DNA from: an uncultured Gammaproteobacteria bacterium
GTDB lineage: Bacteria > Pseudomonadota > Gammaproteobacteria > Pseudomonadales > Pseudohongiellaceae
Length of the DNA stretch: 64,000 bases
Assembly (NCBI GenBank): GCA_937898685.1
Contig: CALEJT010000048.1
Span: 35,328-99,327 of the forward strand
Direction: 5' to 3'
The position numbers and the translations under genes are program-made. Positions 49,753 through 58,048 of the stretch are shown here, one piece after another (the stretch's first letter is position 1; every line of letters begins with the position of its first letter). The notes below the pieces were generated by a model. The model was not told the DNA's origin, did no database searches, and worked only from the letters and a program-made list of their open reading frames with translations.

Positions 49753-49988
49753 GCGGGGCGGGTACCTGTTGGGATCGGCCGGATTGCCTGGGCCAAAGGG
49801 ATGCGGCGGATTGTATAACGAAGCCGTGGGCAATCCGATGACTGGTTCGGTGGCTTGGGCGAAGACAGGTGCTTGCGGCGCATCGCTACGCGCAGGCCGA
49901 GCGCCATGCGACTGTCCCTGTACTGGACCTCAGCCTTCGACGAACCCCGTCTGATGTGTGAGCCTCTCCATGCGTCGTTCTTTGGCAG

Positions 49989-50136
49989 GCACCGCCAACG
50001 GGTGCGCGCTCGCTCTTCGCGGGGTCGGATTGGCCACCTGCCAGTCTGGCGTGTCCATCCGGCGACATCCACGCTACCGGCAACCACATCGACACTGTTC
50101 ACCCTCGCCGCGCTCCCGTCGGCGCCCGTCGCGTTC
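49989..50136. repeat. dispersed direct repeat, copy A
   Basis: About 148 bases starting GCACCGCCAACGGGTGCGCG and ending near GTCGCGTTC. It matches copy B (52626-52761) in the same orientation at roughly three-quarters to four-fifths identity by eye, including GGCCACCTGCCA and CGCTACCGGC blocks. Confidence 0.7.
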
Positions 50137-50482
50137 GCAGAGGCGGTTGGGAGGTGTAGAGCAGCGTGTCTTTCGTGCGATGGGTGAAGACCAGCGCGCC
50201 GTGCGCAGTCTGCGCGACACGCGGCAGGGTCGCGTGGCTGGATCCGAGCCTTCGGCGCAGCCCATCGAGGGATGCTTTGAGCTTCGTTGAATGGGAGGAG
50301 ATGAGCTATGTAGGTTGCGGGTGAGCCGATGGCGAACCTCAACGTGGATGTATCGGCCTTGGTGAATTGGCAGAGAAGAGGGCGGTGAATTCTCGTCCTC
50401 CGAGCCCCAATCTCCGGCTCATCCGGATCCTGCTACTGGGGTGGAACCCCATCTCGGGCTGCCTTCACAGGGTCGCGAGGTC

Positions 50483-50725
50483 AAGGAAAAAATTTAAAAA
50501 AATTTCCTTCGGGAAAATTTCCAACAATTTTATGCACATAGGCATTTTTCATCAGATTGGGGTTTAACAATGGTCACTAAGATGGGTTGACAGATTTTGG
50601 CAGATTTCAACTTATTGAATTTCGAAGAATTTTTTTGCGGCTGGCCGACGCAGCCTTTAGCATTGCACGCTTGCCACACAGGCGGCCAACAGCTACGCCG
50701 CAGGTTTTACACAAAGTTATCCACA
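50483..50725. other. AT-rich palindromic patch with three DnaA-box-like 9-mers
   Basis: AAGGAAA (50483-50489)/TTTCCTT (50503-50509) and a neighbouring GGAAAATTTCC form A/T-rich palindromes. The 9-mers TTATGCACA (50530-50538), TTTTACACA (50705-50713) and TTATCCACA (50717-50725) fit the TTWTNCACA DnaA-box consensus in one orientation. No dnaA, dnaN, mnmG or rpmH lies nearby, so origin function is not assumed. Confidence 0.4.
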
Positions 50726-50753
50726 GCGTTACCAAACTACACGGGAAACGGAC

Positions 50754-51173
50754 ATGGCTCTTATCCACCGCCTCCCCCTGAGCGTCAGAGACTACGAGTG
50801 CGACCTGCAGGGGGTCGTGAACAATGCCGTCTACCAGAACTATCTGGAGCATGCGCGGCATGAGATGTTGAAGTCCCACGGCATCGATTTCGCGGCTTTG
50901 AGCCGTGCCGGAGTGGATCTGGTGGTCGTGCGTGCCGAGTTGGACTACAAGGCCTCCCTGCGCCCCGGCGACGAGTTCGAAGTACGGACCCGGCTGGAGC
51001 GGGTGTCGCGGGTGAAGTTCGCCTTCGTGCAGGACATCGTGCGCATGCCCGACGAGACCCTGATGCTGCACGCCGTGATCACGGGCGTGGGCGTGAACCA
51101 GAAGGGGCGCCCCTATCTGCCGGAACAACTTCTGCCTTTGCTCGCACAGCTCGATGGCGAGCTGACAAACTGA
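50754..51173 (+). CDS. 4HBT-family acyl-CoA thioesterase (YbgC-like)
   Basis: 139 residues of hot-dog fold. The 4HBT active-site signature is visible near the N-terminus: RDYECDLQGVVNNAVYQNYLEHARHEML, with the catalytic Asp at about 16 and the NNAVYQNYLEH helix. The strand ADLDYKASLRPGDEFEVRT-type sequence follows (AELDYKASLRPGDEF). Such enzymes hydrolyse acyl-CoA thioesters in the cytoplasm. There is no tol-pal operon nearby, so it is not the canonical ybgC locus. It is followed by bcp at 20 bases and an esterase, forming a probable three-gene operon flanked by the A/B repeats. Confidence 0.88.
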   Translation: MALIHRLPLSVRDYECDLQGVVNNAVYQNYLEHARHEMLKSHGIDFAALSRAGVDLVVVRAELDYKASLRPGDEFEVRTRLERVSRVKFAFVQDIVRMPDETLMLHAVITGVGVNQKGRPYLPEQLLPLLAQLDGELTN

Positions 51174-51193
51174 CCACTCAGCGAGGAACTCTC

Positions 51194-51667
51194 ATGACCC
51201 TGCCCAAGATCGGCAATCTCGCCCCCGATTTCGCGCTGCCCGACCAGCGCGGCAACACGCATCGTTTGAAGGACTATCGCGGCAAGACCGTGGTGGTCTA
51301 CTTCTACCCCAAGGCCATGACCCCGGGCTGCACGGTACAGGCCTATGGTCTGCGCGACAGCAAGTCGGCGTATGACAAGAACAACATCGTGGTGCTCGGC
51401 ATCAGCAATGACCCGGTCGCGCGTCTGGCCAAGTTCGAGGAGAAGGAAAAGCTGAACTTCACGCTGTTGTCGGACGAGGATCACGCCGTATCGGAAAAAT
51501 ACGGGGTTTGGGGCCTCAAGAAGTTCATGGGCCGCGAGTACATGGGCCTGCATCGCATGACCTTCATCATCGACGCGCAGGGCAAGCTGCGGCACATCAT
51601 GGAGAAGGTGAACACCAAGACCCATCACGACGACGTGCTGGCCTGGATCCGCGACAACCTGGAGTGA
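51194..51667 (+). CDS. bcp: thiol peroxidase Bcp (PrxQ type)
   Basis: 157 residues. The peroxidatic cysteine lies in YFYPKAMTPGCTVQA (C46), with LGISNDPVARLAKFEEKEKL and LSDEDHAVSEKYGVWG downstream, all diagnostic of Bcp/PrxQ. The residue five after C46, which is often the resolving cysteine in PrxQ, is not a cysteine (VQAYG), so this is a 1-Cys or differently resolved form. It reduces hydroperoxides in the cytoplasm using thioredoxin. The gene starts after AGCGAGGAA and lies three bases before the esterase gene. Confidence 0.93.
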   Translation: MTLPKIGNLAPDFALPDQRGNTHRLKDYRGKTVVVYFYPKAMTPGCTVQAYGLRDSKSAYDKNNIVVLGISNDPVARLAKFEEKEKLNFTLLSDEDHAVSEKYGVWGLKKFMGREYMGLHRMTFIIDAQGKLRHIMEKVNTKTHHDDVLAWIRDNLE

Positions 51668-51670
51668 GCG

Positions 51671-52441
51671 ATGAAATTGCATTACCGCCAATACTCCACG
51701 GAAGGACATCCCGTGGTGATCCTGCATGGGGTCTACGGCAATCAGGCCAACTGGATGAGCCACGCCAAGCAGTTGGCCGAACGCTTCGCCGTCTATGGTT
51801 TCGATGCGCGCAATCACGGTCAGTCGCCGTGGGCGGATTCGCTGCGGTTGCAGGACATGGCGGCCGACGTGGCGGAGACGATGGAGTCCATGGGCATCGG
51901 GCAGGCCTACGTCATCGGCCATTCCATGGGTGGCAAGACGGCGATGTGGCTGGCACAGCAGCGGCCCGAACTCGTGGGGAAATTGGTCGGCGTGGACATC
52001 GCACCGGTCGACTATCACAAGCGCGAGGACGGCATTGTGCGTCATCTGATGGCGATGCCGCTGGCGGAGCTGGACAACCGCGTGCAGGCCGATGCCTGGC
52101 TGGCGCCGCACGTGCCGGAGAAGGGCGTGCGCGATTTTCTGCTGACCAATCTCGTGCGCGACGAGGCCGGCAAGTTGAGCTGGCGCATCAATCTGCCCGT
52201 GATCTATCGGGATTTTTCCGAGGTGACGGGGTGGCCGGATGACAGTGGTCGCTACGAGGGTCCGACCTTGTTCATCCGAGGTGGACGTTCGGACTATCTC
52301 CTCCCACAACACGAAGCCACGACCCTGGCGCAGTTCCCCCACGCCCGCATCGCCACCGTGGCTGATGCCGGACATTGGGTTCATAGCGAGCAGCCAGTGG
52401 AAGTGCAGCGCTTGATTCGCGAGTTTTTGGAAGAGGCCTGA
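51671..52441 (+). CDS. alpha/beta-hydrolase esterase (YbfF-like)
   Basis: 256 residues. Features: VVILHGVYGNQANW (oxyanion-loop HG), DARNHGQSP, nucleophile elbow GHSMGGKTAMWLA (S85), an acid residue near FIRGGRSDYLLPQ and the catalytic His in DAGHWVHSEQP. This order and the RNHGxS motif are those of the YbfF family, short-chain acyl-ester or thioesterases. Substrate unknown. It ends the thioesterase-bcp-esterase cassette and is followed by a repeat-bearing gene-free region. Confidence 0.88.
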   Translation: MKLHYRQYSTEGHPVVILHGVYGNQANWMSHAKQLAERFAVYGFDARNHGQSPWADSLRLQDMAADVAETMESMGIGQAYVIGHSMGGKTAMWLAQQRPELVGKLVGVDIAPVDYHKREDGIVRHLMAMPLAELDNRVQADAWLAPHVPEKGVRDFLLTNLVRDEAGKLSWRINLPVIYRDFSEVTGWPDDSGRYEGPTLFIRGGRSDYLLPQHEATTLAQFPHARIATVADAGHWVHSEQPVEVQRLIREFLEEA

Positions 52442-52897
52442 AAACGTCCATGAGCCCACCGGTGTTGTTGGTGCGCTCGTCCTTTCCTGGTTGGTCCTCG
52501 TTTGCGCTTCTGTTCGTCAAGCGCAGTGAGCGCCTGCGATGGCTGTAGCGCATATCGCTTGTTTCGCCATATATCGTCCGCCACAGACCTGCTCGCTGAT
52601 GCGTAGCTCGATCGCACTCCGAGAAGCACCGCCAACCGGTGCGCGCTTGCGCTTCGTGGTGTCGGCCACCTGCCAATCCGTTGTGTCCATCTGGCGGCAT
52701 CCGCGCTACCGGCGATCACATTGACACCGCTCACCTTCGCACGTCGGCGCTCGTCGCGTTCAACGTAAGCTTCGTGGCGCTGTTTTTTCGCGGGTCGGGG
52801 AGTGGCGGTTCGTCGATGAAGAAAGCGAGAGGTGTGAAGGCTTCGAGAACGTGTTGGGCTTCGCCGTGTCAGCCCAATCTGCGAGATCTCATCCCGG
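52442..52897. other. gene-free region with repeat copy B
   Basis: Contains repeat copy B and no convincing gene in six frames. The rest has coding-like composition but no start with a ribosome site. It may be decayed repeat sequence. Confidence 0.5.
52626..52761. repeat. dispersed direct repeat, copy B
   Basis: About 136 bases starting GCACCGCCAACCGGTGCGCG and ending GTCGCGTTC. It is in the same orientation as copy A. The pair brackets the thioesterase-bcp-esterase operon. Confidence 0.7.
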
Positions 52898-53485
52898 TCA
52901 CTGCAACAAACGGCTGTTTTTGGGGAACTGCGCCTTGAGGAAGTCCATCTGGTCGGCGCGGATGCGTTTGCTGTTCACGAGCGCCAGATACTCGGCGAGG
53001 TTGGGTTCGTAGGGCAGGGCGAGGAGTTCCATGCCTGCTTCTTCGGGAGTGCGGTTCTGCTTGTAGTGGTTGCAGCGTTTGCAGGCGGCGACCACGTTGG
53101 TCCAGTGATTCTTGCCACCGCGTGAAGTGGGGATGACGTGGTCGCAGCTGAGATCGCGGTCGGCGAATTCCTTGCCGCAGTACATGCACATGTTCTGATC
53201 GCGGCGGAAAAGGATGCGGTTGCTGAGGGAGGCGCGTTTCGGGCGGCCCGTATAGAGCTCTCCGGCGCAGGCGATGATGCTGTGGAGCCGGATGCTGCTG
53301 CGCTGACCGGTGCAGCGCGAAGTCCCTCCCCAGACCGTTCTGATCGGATCACCGAGGGTCCAGGTGACCAGATCTCGCGCGTAAAGCGTGGTTGCTTCCT
53401 GCCAGGTCAGCCATTCCACCGGGCTCCCGGCCACATCGAGTCTGAGGATGTGGGCTTGCTCGTCCTGCTTTTCTTCGTAATGCAT
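52898..53485 (-). CDS. HNH endonuclease family protein
   Basis: 195 residues. The C-terminal half holds an HNH domain: RRDQNMCMYCG (zinc-ligand CxxC), LSCDHVIPTSRGG (metal-binding D-H), HWTNVVAACKRCN (H, N and second CxxC) and NHYKQNRTPEEAG. The N-terminal half (EEKQDEQAHILRLDVAGSPVEWLTWQEA) resembles the leader domain of chromosomal HNH proteins that are widespread, not plasmid-linked, in Proteobacteria and Cyanobacteria. It is a probable nuclease of unknown cellular role; no restriction or mobile genes adjoin it. Confidence 0.88.
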   Translation of the reverse strand: MHYEEKQDEQAHILRLDVAGSPVEWLTWQEATTLYARDLVTWTLGDPIRTVWGGTSRCTGQRSSIRLHSIIACAGELYTGRPKRASLSNRILFRRDQNMCMYCGKEFADRDLSCDHVIPTSRGGKNHWTNVVAACKRCNHYKQNRTPEEAGMELLALPYEPNLAEYLALVNSKRIRADQMDFLKAQFPKNSRLLQ

Positions 53486-54141
53486 AACCGTGATGCAACT
53501 ACCGTCAAACAGTGAACTGCGGGGACTCTAGCGATAAAGCGAAAATGCGTCAACCGTGCGTTCACGCTGTGTCACGCTCAGTGCAGCGAATTTATGGAGC
53601 CTTCATCCGAGGCTCTCATTCCGGACGGTTTGGTTTGCATTGCGTGTCGTTTCGCTAGAATCAGCGCATTTCGCGAGCGCAGGGTAAGCCGTGGGCAGCT
53701 CGAGGCGGAGCAACCTCCTCTCGGTCGGTACTACCGCTCGCTTCCATGCAGATGCATCGCGAATCGGCCCTAGCCGGAGGCGCGTGGTGAGCTCCTATGA
53801 GGTGCTCGACGACGAGCATCAAGCATGAGGTCGCGGTTGCAGATGAACAGTGCCGATCACGAGGAAGTTTTCCGCGCTCTATTCGGGCGTGATCACTCCT
53901 CGCTCCCGTCAGCTCTTCCTCGTGATGCGCCGAGCGTCTGCGCAGGCACTGGGATTGAAGCCAAGATGCTGCGACGCAGGTGCTGGAGTGCTTTGCGGTG
54001 TCGGGCGGCTATACGTACATCACGCAATTCGAAAGGGTCGAGTAGTTCGCCGCGCACTGGTACGCTTTCTTCCGTAGCCGTGCGTTTGAACGATCTTCTA
54101 CGTTGTGGCCTCGGCGTCCCTTTCATGCAGTGGAGGGCTCT
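53486..54141. other. 650-base region with promoter-like and inverted-repeat elements
   Basis: No convincing gene. A TTGCAT (53635-53640)/TAGAAT (53656-53661) pair has a short 15-base spacer. A hairpin TGCTCG-ACGA-CGAGCA lies at about 53798-53813. A perfect 12-bp inverted repeat lies at 53856-53867 and 53915-53926 (separate entry). Short frames here look random. Confidence 0.45.
53856..53926. repeat. perfect 12-bp inverted repeat
   Basis: ATCACGAGGAAG (53856-53867) and CTTCCTCGTGAT (53915-53926), separated by 47 bases. No transposase gene or target duplication was seen. Confidence 0.85.
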
Positions 54142-54804
54142 TTGACTTCTACTCCCATCGATCAACTCAACACCCGTCTACTGGCGGCTCTCGCATCTCA
54201 CGATGCATCGATGCGGCTCGCCGCCGCACTCGCGATCGGCACCGATCCGAATCCGATGTTGCTCGATGCATTGATGGAACGTTGTGCGATCGAACCCGAT
54301 TTCTACGTGCGCGACATGCTGACGTGGGCGCTGATTCGTTTCCCTGCCGAATTCACGGTGCCGAAGCTCCTGGTGCAGCTGCACTCTCCGATCGCGCAGG
54401 CACGCAGTCAGGCGCTGCATACCTTGTCGAAGATAAGGGAGCCATCGACCTGGTCTGCAATTACGCCCGCACTCTTGCGTGATGAAGACGACGAAGTCGC
54501 ACGCAGCGCTTGGCGTGCCGCGGTGATCCTGGTGCCGGAGGGAGAAAGGCGGGCACTGGCGGAGGAGTTGGCCTCACAGCTTGGGCGTGGGAATCGCGAG
54601 GTGCATCTGAGTCTCAGTCGCGCGTTGGTGGCCTTGGGTGAAGACACCATCATGCCGGTGTTGCAGAAGGCGCTGACACATCGCGAACCGAAGATTCGTG
54701 CCCATGCACGCGCCACGGAGCGTTTGCTGCGTGCTCCGGAAAGTGGCTTCGAACTCGATGTAGCGCAGGCGAAGCGAGCCTTCGTGCTCGAAAGAAAGGC
54801 CTGA
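54142..54804 (+). CDS. HEAT-repeat protein
   Basis: 220 residues from a TTG preceded by GGAGGG at about four bases; no ATG alternative is well placed. Repeated helix pairs are visible: ASMRLAAALAIG, FYVRDMLTWALIRF, AQARSQALHTLSKI, DDEVARSAWRAAVIL, EVHLSLSRALVALG and EPKIRAHARATERLL, the regular leucine/alanine-rich pattern of HEAT or PBS-lyase-like repeats. Such proteins are usually protein-interaction scaffolds; in several bacteria they follow MerR regulators, but no regulator is upstream here. Function unknown. Confidence 0.8.
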   Translation: MTSTPIDQLNTRLLAALASHDASMRLAAALAIGTDPNPMLLDALMERCAIEPDFYVRDMLTWALIRFPAEFTVPKLLVQLHSPIAQARSQALHTLSKIREPSTWSAITPALLRDEDDEVARSAWRAAVILVPEGERRALAEELASQLGRGNREVHLSLSRALVALGEDTIMPVLQKALTHREPKIRAHARATERLLRAPESGFELDVAQAKRAFVLERKA

Positions 54805-54859
54805 TGTAGCAGCGACGTGGGCGATAACACGGAAGATGTGTCGAGCGTCGCTGCGTGGG

Positions 54860-54990
54860 TTGGGCGGCGCGTATACGAAGCCCAAGGAGCGGTCTCGATG
54901 CATTCTCACCCGCCACTCGTCATCGACCCTCCATATCGCTTCAGGTCGATTCGAGCATCCCTATTGGGCTTCGCATACGCTCCGCCCAAT
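54860..54990. repeat. inverted pair of intergenic palindromes (TTGGGC...GCCCAA type)
   Basis: Two 26-base palindromic units, at 54860-54885 and 54964-54989, start TTGGGC and end GCCCAA. The second is the reverse complement of the first with 24 of 26 positions equal. They lie between convergent genes, as REP/BIME-like elements often do. Confidence 0.75.
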
Positions 54991-55025
54991 ATGGGACCGC
55001 GCTCACTTGATCTGCATGGTGGTCT

Positions 55026-55907
55026 TCAATCGTTCGCGGCGGTTTTTTCGAGACGGGCGATCAACGAGGAAGTGTCCCAGCGTCTGCCACCCATCTGCTG
55101 CACTTCGGCGTAGTAGCCGTCGATGATCTCGGTGATCGGCAGCTGCGCGCCATTGCGCTTGGCTTCTTCCATGGCGATGCCCAGGTCCTTGCGCATCCAG
55201 TCCACCGCAAAACCGAAATCGAACTGATTGTTCAACATGGTTTCCCAGCGGTTCTGCATCTGCCAGGACGAAGCGGCCCCCTTGCTGATCACGTCGATCA
55301 CCGCGGCCACGTCGAGCCCGGCACGCTTGGCGAAGTGGATGCCTTCGGAGAGCGCCTGCACCAAGCCCGCGATGCAGATCTGGTTCACCATCTTGGTGAG
55401 CTGGCCGTAGCCGGAAGGACCCATCAGACGTACGGCGGCGGAATAGGCGCGGATCACGGGTTCGGCGCGCGCATAGGCTGCGGGATCGCCGCCTGCCATC
55501 ACCGAGAGCTTGCCGTTCTGTGCACCCGACTGACCGCCGGAAACGGGAGCATCGATGAAGTGAAAGCCGCCTTGTTGCGCTTGCGCCGACAGCTCGCGCG
55601 CGACTTCGGCGGAGGTGGTGGTGTGGTCGACGAACACCATGCCGGCACGTGCCGTGGTGAAGGCGCCGTCGGGACCGGTGCACACGTGGCGCAGGTCGTC
55701 GTCGTTACCGACGCACAGGAATACGAAGTCCTGCCCTTCTGCCGCGGCGGCCGGCGTCGCGGCGGTGTGTCCGCCGTATTCCTTCTGCCAGGCGTCGGCC
55801 TTGGCCGCCGTGCGGTTGTAGACGGTGACCTCGTGGCCAGCCTTGGCGAGATGACCGGCCATCGGGTAGCCCATGACACCGAGTCCGATGAAGGCGACTT
55901 TACTCAT
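55026..55907 (-). CDS. 3-hydroxyisobutyrate dehydrogenase-family oxidoreductase
   Basis: 293 residues from the ATG giving MSKVAFIGLGVMGYPMAGHL; an upstream extension of 44 residues lacks sense. The Rossmann motif GLGVMG, the substrate motif FIDAPVSGGQSGAQNGKL and the catalytic lysine in GYGQLTKMVNQICIAG are those of beta-hydroxyacid dehydrogenases. It likely oxidises 3-hydroxyisobutyrate, tartronate semialdehyde-related or similar acids with NAD(P). Context does not choose the substrate, since no valine degradation genes adjoin it. AGGA is the ribosome site. Confidence 0.9.
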   Translation of the reverse strand: MSKVAFIGLGVMGYPMAGHLAKAGHEVTVYNRTAAKADAWQKEYGGHTAATPAAAAEGQDFVFLCVGNDDDLRHVCTGPDGAFTTARAGMVFVDHTTTSAEVARELSAQAQQGGFHFIDAPVSGGQSGAQNGKLSVMAGGDPAAYARAEPVIRAYSAAVRLMGPSGYGQLTKMVNQICIAGLVQALSEGIHFAKRAGLDVAAVIDVISKGAASSWQMQNRWETMLNNQFDFGFAVDWMRKDLGIAMEEAKRNGAQLPITEIIDGYYAEVQQMGGRRWDTSSLIARLEKTAAND

Positions 55908-56065
55908 ATTCTTATCCTGTCGAGTGAGTGCATGTGAAAGTGGGCCAATATAGCGGATGAGCGAGGAATGTGAACCTGCCTCACAGTCTTGGCCCTGGGC
56001 GGTGGCGGGCGCGTGGTGGGTGGTAGAATGCCCGCTCATTTAGATGTCGATAGCAGCGATACCTC

Positions 56066-56704
56066 ATGAATCTAGAAGATTTGCGCCGCGAGTATTTGCA
56101 GGGCGGCCTCAGACGTCCCGACCTCCCCGATTCCCCCTTCGAACTCTTCGAACGTTGGATGAAACAGGCGCTCGACGCCAATCTGCCCGACCCCACCGCC
56201 ATGGTGCTGGCAACGGTGGATGAAAACGAGCAGCCCTCTCAACGCATCGTGCTTTTGAAGCAGTCGGATGAGCAGGGTTTTACCTTCTACACCAACTACG
56301 GTAGCCGCAAGGCGCGCGAAATTGCCGAGAATTCCCGTGTGAGCCTGTTGTTCCCCTGGCATGTGCTGGAACGGCAGGTGAAAGTGCGTGGCAAAGCCGA
56401 GAAGGTGTCTCTGCATGAATCGCTGCGGTATTTCCAGAGCCGTCCGCGCGAGTCGCAGTTGGCCGCGTGGGCCTCGAAGCAGAGCACGGTGATTCCCGGC
56501 CGTGACTATCTGATGGCGCGCCTCGAGCGCATGCGCGAGCAGTTCGGTGATGGCGAGGTGCCCTTACCGGACTTCTGGGGTGGCTATCGCGTGGTGCCCC
56601 ACGAGATCGAGTTCTGGCAGGGCGGCGCGCATCGCCTGCATGATTCCTTCCTCTATCGCCGCAAGGACGACGGCAGCTGGAGCATCCAGCGCTTGGCGCC
56701 GTAG
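56066..56704 (+). CDS. pdxH: pyridoxamine 5'-phosphate oxidase
   Basis: 212 residues, normal for PdxH. The start [60 protein letters not shown] (FMN binding) and the C-terminal [25 protein letters not shown] and WSIQRLAP are diagnostic. It makes pyridoxal 5'-phosphate from pyridoxine or pyridoxamine phosphate using FMN and O2. Several PLP enzymes are encoded in this window. It is divergent from the dehydrogenase gene and monocistronic. Confidence 0.97.
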   Translation: MNLEDLRREYLQGGLRRPDLPDSPFELFERWMKQALDANLPDPTAMVLATVDENEQPSQRIVLLKQSDEQGFTFYTNYGSRKAREIAENSRVSLLFPWHVLERQVKVRGKAEKVSLHESLRYFQSRPRESQLAAWASKQSTVIPGRDYLMARLERMREQFGDGEVPLPDFWGGYRVVPHEIEFWQGGAHRLHDSFLYRRKDDGSWSIQRLAP

Positions 56705-56755
56705 GTTTTCTACGATGGGGTCAACGTGGGCAGGGGAATTCGTGGGGTGCCGTAG

Positions 56756-56851
56756 GTTCGGCTGAACGAAGTGAAGCCCAACGGGCGATGTTCGAAATTT
56801 CACCTCGGCTTCGAACATCACGTTGGGCTGCGCCATGTCGCGAAGCCCAAC
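56756..56851. repeat. composite palindromic intergenic element
   Basis: Three nested or adjacent palindromes occur between convergent genes. GTTCGGC (56756-56762) pairs imperfectly with GCCCAAC (56776-56782). A perfect 10-bp inverted repeat is GATGTTCGAA (56787-56796)/TTCGAACATC (56810-56819). GTTGGGCT (56822-56829) pairs with AGCCCAAC (56844-56851). The outer units are the same family as those at 54.9 kb. Confidence 0.75.
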
Positions 56852-56874
56852 TGCATGAGATGTTGTGCCTCCAA

Positions 56875-58005
56875 TCAACCACTGACCTTGTCGAGCGCCA
56901 GCTCCAGATAGGCGACGGTGCGCTCGATGTTCTCAAGCTTGTCGAGACCGAAGAGACCGATGCGGAAAGTGCGGAAGTCGGCGGGTTCGTCGCACATCAG
57001 CGGCACGCCGGCGGCGGTCTGGAAGCCGGCCTGTACGAACTTGCTGCTGTTGTGGATGCCGACGTCGTCGGTGTAGCTGACCACCACGCCGGGCGCTTCG
57101 AAGCCTGGTGCCGCCAGGCTCTTGAAGCCCTTGCTCGCGATCACGGCGCGGGCGCGGCGCCCCAATTCCAACTGATCGTTCTTCAATTTGTCGAAGCCGA
57201 TGGCCTTGGCTTCCATCATCGAAGCATGGAAGAGGCGAATGGCATCGGTCGGCATGGTGGCATGATAGGCATGGCCACCGTTCTCGTACGCCTGCATGAT
57301 CTGGCGCCATTTCTTGAGGTCGCAGGCGAAGCTGCTGCTCTGTGTCTGTTCGAGCTGCGCTTCGGCACGCGGCGAAAGCATGACCAGAGCGGCGCAGGGT
57401 GAGGCACTCCAACCTTTCTGCGGGGCGCTCAGCAGGATGTCGACGCCGGTCGCTTCCATGTCGACCCACACGGTGCCGGAAGCAATGCAGTCGAGCACGA
57501 AGAGTCCGCCGACGGCGTGCGTGGCGTCAGCGACGGCCTTGATGTAGTCATCGGGCAGCATGATGCCGGAGGCAGTTTCGACGTGTGGCGCGAACACCAG
57601 TGCCGGCTTTTCCTTGGCGATGGTGGCGACCACGTGGGCGACCAGCGGCGGCGCGAAGGCGGGATCGCTGCCTGCTTCGGCCGGTGCGGCCTTGAGAACG
57701 GTTTCGCTCGCAGGGATCTTGCCGGCAGCGAAGATCTGGCTCCAGCGATAGCTGAAGAAACCGTTGCGCACGACCAGCACGTGTTTGTCGTGCGCAAACT
57801 GACGCGCGACCGCTTCCATGCCGTAGGTGCCACCGCCGGGCACCAGCGCCACGGCACTCGCCTTGTAGACCTCGCGCAGCGTGGCGGAGATGTCGCGCAT
57901 GATGCCTTGGAAGCGCTGCGACATGTGGTTGAGCGAGCGATCGGTGAAGACGACGGAATATTCCAGCAGGCCGTCGGGGTCGATGTCGTTGCGCAGAGCA
58001 GTCAT
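56875..58005 (-). CDS. class V PLP-dependent aminotransferase (alanine-glyoxylate type)
   Basis: 376 residues with AGGT upstream of the ATG. Fold-I class V sequence: FTDRSLNHMSQRFQGIM at the N-terminus, VPGGGTYGMEAVAR (PLP phosphate loop), FAPHVETASGIMLPDDYI, VDMEATGVDILLSAPQKGWSASP containing the PLP lysine, and a terminal region FRIGLFGLDKLENIERTV. The family includes alanine- and serine-glyoxylate aminotransferases and phosphonate aminotransferases. The exact amino donor is undetermined. It lies 43 bases downstream of an AEC transporter on the same strand, so a shared substrate route is possible. Confidence 0.87.
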   Translation of the reverse strand: MTALRNDIDPDGLLEYSVVFTDRSLNHMSQRFQGIMRDISATLREVYKASAVALVPGGGTYGMEAVARQFAHDKHVLVVRNGFFSYRWSQIFAAGKIPASETVLKAAPAEAGSDPAFAPPLVAHVVATIAKEKPALVFAPHVETASGIMLPDDYIKAVADATHAVGGLFVLDCIASGTVWVDMEATGVDILLSAPQKGWSASPCAALVMLSPRAEAQLEQTQSSSFACDLKKWRQIMQAYENGGHAYHATMPTDAIRLFHASMMEAKAIGFDKLKNDQLELGRRARAVIASKGFKSLAAPGFEAPGVVVSYTDDVGIHNSSKFVQAGFQTAAGVPLMCDEPADFRTFRIGLFGLDKLENIERTVAYLELALDKVSG

Positions 58006-58048
58006 GGGATACCTCGTGTAAGCGATTGGCGACTCGTGGATCGATGCC

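Larger units (their letters stand above)
49753..50753. other. 1-kb gene-free region with repeat copy, palindrome and AT-rich patch
   Basis: No convincing gene is seen. It holds repeat copy A (49989-50136), a degenerate GTAGGTT...AACCTCAAC palindrome at about 50310-50343 related to the intergenic palindromes at 54.9 and 56.8 kb, and a sharply AT-rich section from about 50480 to 50640. DnaA-box-like 9-mers are annotated separately. The rightmost part probably contains the thioesterase promoter, but no clear -35/-10 pair was chosen. Confidence 0.55.

Noticed and set aside
50483..50725. Calling this region oriC outright
   Set aside because: Only three box-like 9-mers, no classic neighbours and no skew data; kept as a finding only.
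53667..53770. Possible GEMM-like (cyclic dinucleotide) riboswitch before the HEAT gene
   Set aside because: A short AGGGTAAGCC-like match exists, but the GACGCAAAGCC core is broken and the tetraloop/receptor pair is absent; the promoter spacing is also poor.
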